From the NCBI GenBank assembly GCA_002402125.1, contig NVVG01000080.1, positions 6,800-17,995 of the forward strand: a stretch of DNA of 11,196 nt, written 5' to 3'. Every line of letters starts with the position of its first letter. Position 1 is the stretch's first letter. The notes beneath the pieces are model-generated. The model was not told the DNA's origin, did not search any database, and was given only the letters and a program-made list of their open reading frames with translations. The position numbers and the translations under genes were made by a program. This stretch comes from Moraxellaceae bacterium. Its GTDB lineage: Bacteria; Pseudomonadota; Gammaproteobacteria; Pseudomonadales; Ketobacteraceae. Shown in pieces: positions 7,233-11,196 of the stretch.

Positions 7233-9215
7233 TTATTTTGCCGAAGACAGCCATTGATTTAACTTGGATGTGAGCAGGTTAAAATCGATGGGTTTAGGAA
7301 CATAATCATCCATGCCAGCCTCTTCGCATAGATTGCGATCGAAGGAGGTGGCATTGGCGGTAACAGCGATGATAGGAATGTTTTTGATTTCTTCACTGGA
7401 CTGTCGAATATGTCGGGTGGCTTCAAATCCATCCATGATCGGCATTTGGCAATCCATTAAAATAATGTCGATGTGGTGGTTTTTTAGGGCGACAATGGCT
7501 TCTTCGCCGTTGGCGGCCGTGATTGCTTTTAAGCCATATTTCTCGGAGAATTTACGTTCCACCAATTGATTGACGAGGTTATCTTCTACGATCAGGATAA
7601 CCTTGCCGGTGGCAATTGATTTCACACTGGCGGCTTCTCGTTTAGCCGCACTGATGGCGCATTTTCGCAGCGGAATTTTTATCGTGACCGTGGTGCCATG
7701 GTCTTCCTCAGAGTCTACCGTTATGTTGCCATGCATTAGGTTTACTAGTGATTGGCAAAATGGCAGGCCAACTCCAAGCCCTCCGACGCGACGGGTTGAG
7801 GTTGATTTTACCTGCTTAAATAATTGGAAAATCAGCTCTTGCTTGTCGTGACTGATGCCAATGCCTTGGTCAGATATGGCAAAGGTGAAATTTAATAACT
7901 CGGTGTGATTGGGGTGTTCGGTTAAAATGGCGGTTATCGATATATTTCCCTGATGGCTAAATTTAATGGCGTTGTCTACTAGGTGCCAAAGTACGCGCAA
8001 AATTTGCGTGGCGTCACCGGTGAAGTGATCATTTAACCCGGTATTGATGTGGGCGGTGAATGCGAGTGATTTGTCTTCAGCTGCGGTTTTGCCTTCTTGG
8101 GTGACTTTGGTGAGGAGATCCGATAAACAGAAGCTGTTGTTTTCAAGTTTGAGGGTGCCCGCAATGGCCTCAGTCAGGATAAGAATGTTTTCAACTAGGG
8201 CGCATAAGTCTGCCAACGAACGGTTGGCGGATGACAGTAGTTCTTCTTGCTCACCGGATAAGTTTTCTTGTTGCAGTAAATAAAGCGACCCTTGTGCACC
8301 ATTAAGCGGTGTGCGTAATTCATGGTTAATGATGGTGAGAAAATCATCTTTGATTTGATTGCTAAAGGATAATTTTTCTAAGGATTGCCGTAAAGCCATG
8401 GTTCTTTGTCTTACCACGGTTTCCAGGGAGGTTTGATACATTTTTAATTGCAAATGTATCTTTACTCGGGCCAATAGCAGGGGGGCATTTATGGGTTTGG
8501 TAATGTAATCGACACCGCCGGCTTTAAACCCTTCTTCTTCGGCGCTGGTGACACCTTCTGAGGTGATAAAAATGACCGGGATTGCCTCGGTTGCCGGGTT
8601 ACTCTTGATGCGACGACAGGTATCGTAACCATTCAGGCCTGGCATGAGCACATCGAGCAGAATCAGTTGGGGTTGTCGTTCCAGCGCTAACGCCAGGGCT
8701 TGGTTGCCACTGGAAGCGACTTCTATTTTGTAACCTTCCTCGGAGAGAATCTGTTCCAGTATTACTTGCATCTCCGTGGCATCATCGACGATTAGAATGT
8801 CGGGGCGTTTGTTGGCAAGTCCCTTGGAATAAGATAAAGCGAGCCCCTGGCGTCTGGAGTGGATTGCAGCGTCGACTTTAAGGGATAGCAGGGCATCGTC
8901 AACGGGGCTTGCCAAGCATTCAAAGGCACCTAGTTTTAGGCCTTCTACGGCTTTGGCGGTTATAGCACAGTCTTTGCTCAGCACGATGACCGGTATGCTT
9001 TGAGTGTCTGGCTGTTGTTTTATGGCTTGGAGGGTGGAAAAACCATCAAATTTGTCGTCGTGGATGTCGATGACGATAGTTTCTGGTGTAAGTTGTTGGG
9101 CTAATTCGATACCGGCGGCGGCCGATTTTGCGCTATAAACCAAATAGCTTACCGATAAGATGGCGCCTATGAGTTCGCGGTTTGCTTCAGAGTCGCTGAT
9201 AATTAGAATCGACAT
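7233..9215 (-). CDS. Soluble hybrid histidine kinase, REC-REC-HisKA-HATPase-REC
   Basis: A 660-residue multi-domain phosphorelay protein without membrane segments, so cytoplasmic. Receiver 1 (about 1-122) is degenerate: Asp50 is kept at the phosphorylation site, but the usual KP motif reads SP (Ala-Ser-Pro, about 102-104) and the following loop is HDDKFDG instead of MPxxDG. Receiver 2 (about 138-257) is canonical, with Asp188 (LLDVLMPG) and Lys240. A short coiled linker leads to the HisKA domain with phospho-acceptor His298 (INHELRTPLNG). The ATPase domain shows an N-box (Asn415 in HLVDNAIKFS), G1 (Asp449, SDQGIGIS) and G2 (GGLGVGLPF, about 478-486). Receiver 3 (about 538-655) is canonical, with Asp588 (LMDCQMPIMDG) and Lys641. 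There is no PAS, HPt or output domain, so the signal probably enters through the N-terminal receivers and leaves to a separate HPt protein. A good AGG-containing site precedes the ATG. Its target genes are unknown. Confidence 0.95.
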   Translation of the reverse strand: MSILIISDSEANRELIGAILSVSYLVYSAKSAAAGIELAQQLTPETIVIDIHDDKFDGFSTLQAIKQQPDTQSIPVIVLSKDCAITAKAVEGLKLGAFECLASPVDDALLSLKVDAAIHSRRQGLALSYSKGLANKRPDILIVDDATEMQVILEQILSEEGYKIEVASSGNQALALALERQPQLILLDVLMPGLNGYDTCRRIKSNPATEAIPVIFITSEGVTSAEEEGFKAGGVDYITKPINAPLLLARVKIHLQLKMYQTSLETVVRQRTMALRQSLEKLSFSNQIKDDFLTIINHELRTPLNGAQGSLYLLQQENLSGEQEELLSSANRSLADLCALVENILILTEAIAGTLKLENNSFCLSDLLTKVTQEGKTAAEDKSLAFTAHINTGLNDHFTGDATQILRVLWHLVDNAIKFSHQGNISITAILTEHPNHTELLNFTFAISDQGIGISHDKQELIFQLFKQVKSTSTRRVGGLGVGLPFCQSLVNLMHGNITVDSEEDHGTTVTIKIPLRKCAISAAKREAASVKSIATGKVILIVEDNLVNQLVERKFSEKYGLKAITAANGEEAIVALKNHHIDIILMDCQMPIMDGFEATRHIRQSSEEIKNIPIIAVTANATSFDRNLCEEAGMDDYVPKPIDFNLLTSKLNQWLSSAK

Positions 9216-9435
9216 AGTGTCTTGCCTAGAACAGAGTCGGTATTCAATATTCAGTTTGTAGTCAGGTATCTTTCCAGTGTAGCTGGCTCTTCAGAATCTC
9301 TCTATATTTTAGGGTGTTTTTTTGAAGAGAGTGGAGTTGCTGTGAACGGTATAGGCGGAGTTGTCACAAATTCAAGAAAAACAAGTTAACTTAGGAAAGG
9401 CATTGGGAGTCTTCTAGCGGTAGATGAGTGGTTGG

Positions 9436-9460
9436 ATTCCCACGCGGGAGCATGGGAACC
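9436..9460. repeat. REP-like imperfect palindrome
   Basis: On the minus strand, GGTTCCCATGCTCCC is followed by GCGTGGGAAT, giving a short hairpin with TTCCCA (9437-9442) and TGGGAA (9453-9458) arms around a GC-rich centre. Palindromes of the form GTTCCCA...TGGGAAC are, from memory, a recurrent class of dispersed extragenic repeat in proteobacteria. Only one copy lies in this window, so repeat status is inferred from its form. Confidence 0.5.
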
Positions 9461-9467
9461 AGAAGCT

Positions 9468-9501
9468 CGCTCATTTTGCTGCATTAGTAGCGAAATGAGC
9501 G
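9468..9501 (-). terminator. Stem-loop after clpV, possible terminator or mRNA 3' stabiliser
   Basis: A 13-bp stem with one G-T wobble (minus strand CGCTCATTTCGCT, loop of eight bases, AGCAAAATGAGCG) begins about 15 bases after the clpV stop codon at 9517-9519. It is not followed by a U-tract, so it is not a textbook intrinsic terminator. It could protect the mRNA 3' end or act together with the REP-like palindrome just beyond it. Confidence 0.5.
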
Positions 9502-9516
9502 GCCCAACAGAGGAAG

Positions 9517-11196
9517 TTATTCCACCGTATAGGAGAAAGTCCCTTCTTCATTAACGTCGATATGAACATTGCTGATTTCGATACCATCGGCCATCCTGGA
9601 TAAGAACTCGCTGGCAAGTTCCGGCAAGATGGTACGAGAAATAATGTGTTCAATATTTCGAGCACCGGTATCAACTTCTTGGCTACGGGCAACAATGTGC
9701 AACGGCACATCTTCAGAGTAACTGAATGAGGCTCCATAGTGTTCTTTAACGCGCTTCTCGATACGTTTCATATTGAGACCACAAATCTTGATAAGATTCT
9801 CATCGTCTAATGGGTAGTAAGGGATGATATCCGCACGACCTAGGAACGCAGGTTTGAACCACTTGAGTAATTCAGGGCGGAAGTTATCCAGCAATACATC
9901 TGGCTCTGGTCTTTCGTCCGATGCGGCGCAAATAGCCCGAATCGCTTCTTCACCGGCATTGGAGGTCATGATAATAATGGTGTTTTTAAAGTCGATATCA
10001 CGACCTTCACCATCTTTTATTGTGCCTTTGTCAAACAGGTTGTAGAAAATATCCTGCACACCGCGGTGGGCTTTTTCCATTTCGTCTAACAATATGATGC
10101 TGTAAGGTTTGCGTCGAACGGCTTCGGTTAACACTCCACCTTCACCATATCCAACATACCCAGGAGGTGAACCAAGCAGCATGGAAGTTTTATGCTCTTC
10201 TTTAAATTCTGACATATTAATGGTGGTAACGTTTTGCTCGCCACCGTACATCATGTCTGCCAAGGCTAGGGCGGTTTCGGTTTTACCTACACCAGAAGGC
10301 CCAACCATAAAGAATACACCTATCGGCTTACGAGGGTCTCTAAGACCGGCTCGTGACGTACGAATCGCTTCGGCGATGGCCTCTAGCGCATGGGACTGTC
10401 CAATAACGCGAGTTTCCAAGTGTTCGGTGAGTTTGACGATATTTTCAATTTCATCGCCACCCATGCGTCCCACAGGCACGCCAGTCCATTGCTCTACTAC
10501 TTCGGCTACGGCTTGTGCGGTAACCACCGGTTGCATCAGCGGTAATTCACCTTGTAACTCTTGTAAATCAAGGGTGAGTTGCTTGAGCTCGGCTTTCAAT
10601 TCTACACGCTCTTCGTCGCTCAGGACGACAACTTCAGCACCTTCTGCTTGCTGGTCTTTATGGAGTTTGCCCAAAAAGTCTTTTTCGATCTTCTCACGGA
10701 TTTCGCGGATTTGAATGACAAAGTCTTTTTCTGCTACCCACTGAGTTTCAAGTTTTTCTAAACGAGTTTTCTCGGTAGTCATCTCAAGGTTGAGTTCTTC
10801 GATGCGTTCTTCACAGCCACCACTGGTGGCATCCTCTCGCTCTAACATGAGAATGTTGCGCTCACATTGCTCAACAAAACGGCGAGAATCTTCGATGGCA
10901 GCAGGTGTTGTACCTAGGCTGAGTGATACCTTGGCACAGGCAGTATCGAGTAGGCTGACTGATTTATCCGGGAGTTGGCGTCCAACAATGTAACGACTGG
11001 ATAACTTAACCGCTTGTTCGATGGCTTCGCCTAAAATACGGGTTTTATGGTGGGTCTCAAGCATTTTTGCAATACCACGCATCATGTCGATGGCGGTCTT
11101 TTCATCGGGCTCTTCAACTTTAACCACTTGGAAACGGCGGGTTAACGCAGGGTCACGTTCGAAGTACTTTTTGTATTCAGCCCAGGTAGTCGCGGC
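9517..11196 (-). CDS. clpV: ClpV/TssH, type VI secretion AAA+ ATPase (N-terminal part beyond window)
   Basis: ClpV is the hexameric ATPase that disassembles the contracted TssB/TssC (VipA/VipB) sheath of type VI secretion systems in the cytoplasm. The frame is open to the window edge at 11196, beginning with TTWAEYKKYFERDPALTRRF of the first AAA module, so about 559 residues of roughly 870 are present. Visible parts are the end of AAA1, a shortened coiled-coil middle domain (about 10560-10890), the WTGVPVGRM linker, and a complete AAA2 with Walker A GPSGVGKT (about 10279-10302), the pore-loop segment GSPPGYVGYGEGG, Walker B IILLDEMEKAH, and sensor motif MTSNAG. The linker GRMGGDEI and the C-terminal region (RPELLKWFKPAFLGRADIIPYYPL) fit ClpV better than the chaperone ClpB. 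No other secretion gene is within the window; they are expected to the right. The stop codon is followed by a stem-loop and then a change of gene content, so this may be the cluster boundary. Confidence 0.93.
   Translation of the reverse strand, partial: AATTWAEYKKYFERDPALTRRFQVVKVEEPDEKTAIDMMRGIAKMLETHHKTRILGEAIEQAVKLSSRYIVGRQLPDKSVSLLDTACAKVSLSLGTTPAAIEDSRRFVEQCERNILMLEREDATSGGCEERIEELNLEMTTEKTRLEKLETQWVAEKDFVIQIREIREKIEKDFLGKLHKDQQAEGAEVVVLSDEERVELKAELKQLTLDLQELQGELPLMQPVVTAQAVAEVVEQWTGVPVGRMGGDEIENIVKLTEHLETRVIGQSHALEAIAEAIRTSRAGLRDPRKPIGVFFMVGPSGVGKTETALALADMMYGGEQNVTTINMSEFKEEHKTSMLLGSPPGYVGYGEGGVLTEAVRRKPYSIILLDEMEKAHRGVQDIFYNLFDKGTIKDGEGRDIDFKNTIIIMTSNAGEEAIRAICAASDERPEPDVLLDNFRPELLKWFKPAFLGRADIIPYYPLDDENLIKICGLNMKRIEKRVKEHYGASFSYSEDVPLHIVARSQEVDTGARNIEHIISRTILPELASEFLSRMADGIEISNVHIDVNEEGTFSYTVE

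Larger units (their letters stand above)
9216..9516. other. Intergenic region between clpV and the hybrid kinase gene
   Basis: This 301-bp stretch holds, from the clpV side, a 13-bp stem-loop (9468-9501) and a REP-like palindrome (9436-9460), listed separately. Nearer the kinase gene, a weak minus-strand promoter candidate is TTGAAT (9370-9375) and TATACC (9348-9353) with a 16-bp spacer. I give it little weight. No small gene with a ribosome binding site was found on either strand. Confidence 0.5.

Noticed and set aside
10109..10714. A 201-codon open frame on the plus strand inside clpV
   Set aside because: It is fully antisense to the strongly conserved clpV coding sequence, is Ser/Thr/Pro-rich as expected of a shadow frame, resembles no family I know and has no ribosome binding site.

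Overview
The window looks like a gammaproteobacterial chromosome segment, probably from a marine or aquatic lineage. The evidence is moderate GC, tandem chemoreceptors, an outer-membrane barrel protein paired with a small PstS-like periplasmic protein, a large hybrid histidine kinase, and a type VI secretion ClpV ATPase. I cannot name a genus from sequence alone. Genes on the left (1-4518) read rightward and genes on the right (4667-11196) read leftward. The two blocks converge on a perfect 16-bp hairpin that looks like a shared terminator.

Left block. The 3' end of a methyl-accepting chemotaxis protein (MCP) gene enters at base 1. A second, complete MCP gene follows (1015-2631). Its last 580 bases align to the first copy without gaps at about 92% identity, so the two are recent paralogues. 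The 434-bp gap between them is not empty. It holds a 229-bp internally deleted IS6-family insertion sequence (687-915) with both terminal inverted repeats and about 40 codons of the transposase N-terminus on the minus strand. Next comes a two-gene unit: a signal-peptide-bearing barrel protein with a nine-glutamate run, and a 140-residue periplasmic protein of the phosphate-binding (PstS-like) type.

Right block, in transcription order (right to left). The block begins with the C-terminal two thirds of a ClpV/TssH AAA+ ATPase, cut by the window edge; a type VI secretion cluster probably continues beyond it. A hairpin and a REP-like palindrome follow its stop. Next are a soluble REC-REC-kinase-REC hybrid histidine kinase whose first receiver is degenerate, an exported six-bladed propeller protein of the SMP-30/strictosidine synthase/APMAP group, and a cytoplasmic serine hydrolase of the beta-lactamase fold.

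How the genes may work together is mostly inference. MCPs, a porin-like protein and a small periplasmic binding protein side by side suggest uptake and sensing of a solute. The propeller protein and the serine hydrolase are both plausible ester or lactone hydrolases, and could form a small catabolic pair downstream of the kinase. I see no tRNA, rRNA, CRISPR array or obvious defence system. The least expected element is the mini-IS6 remnant between the two MCP genes.
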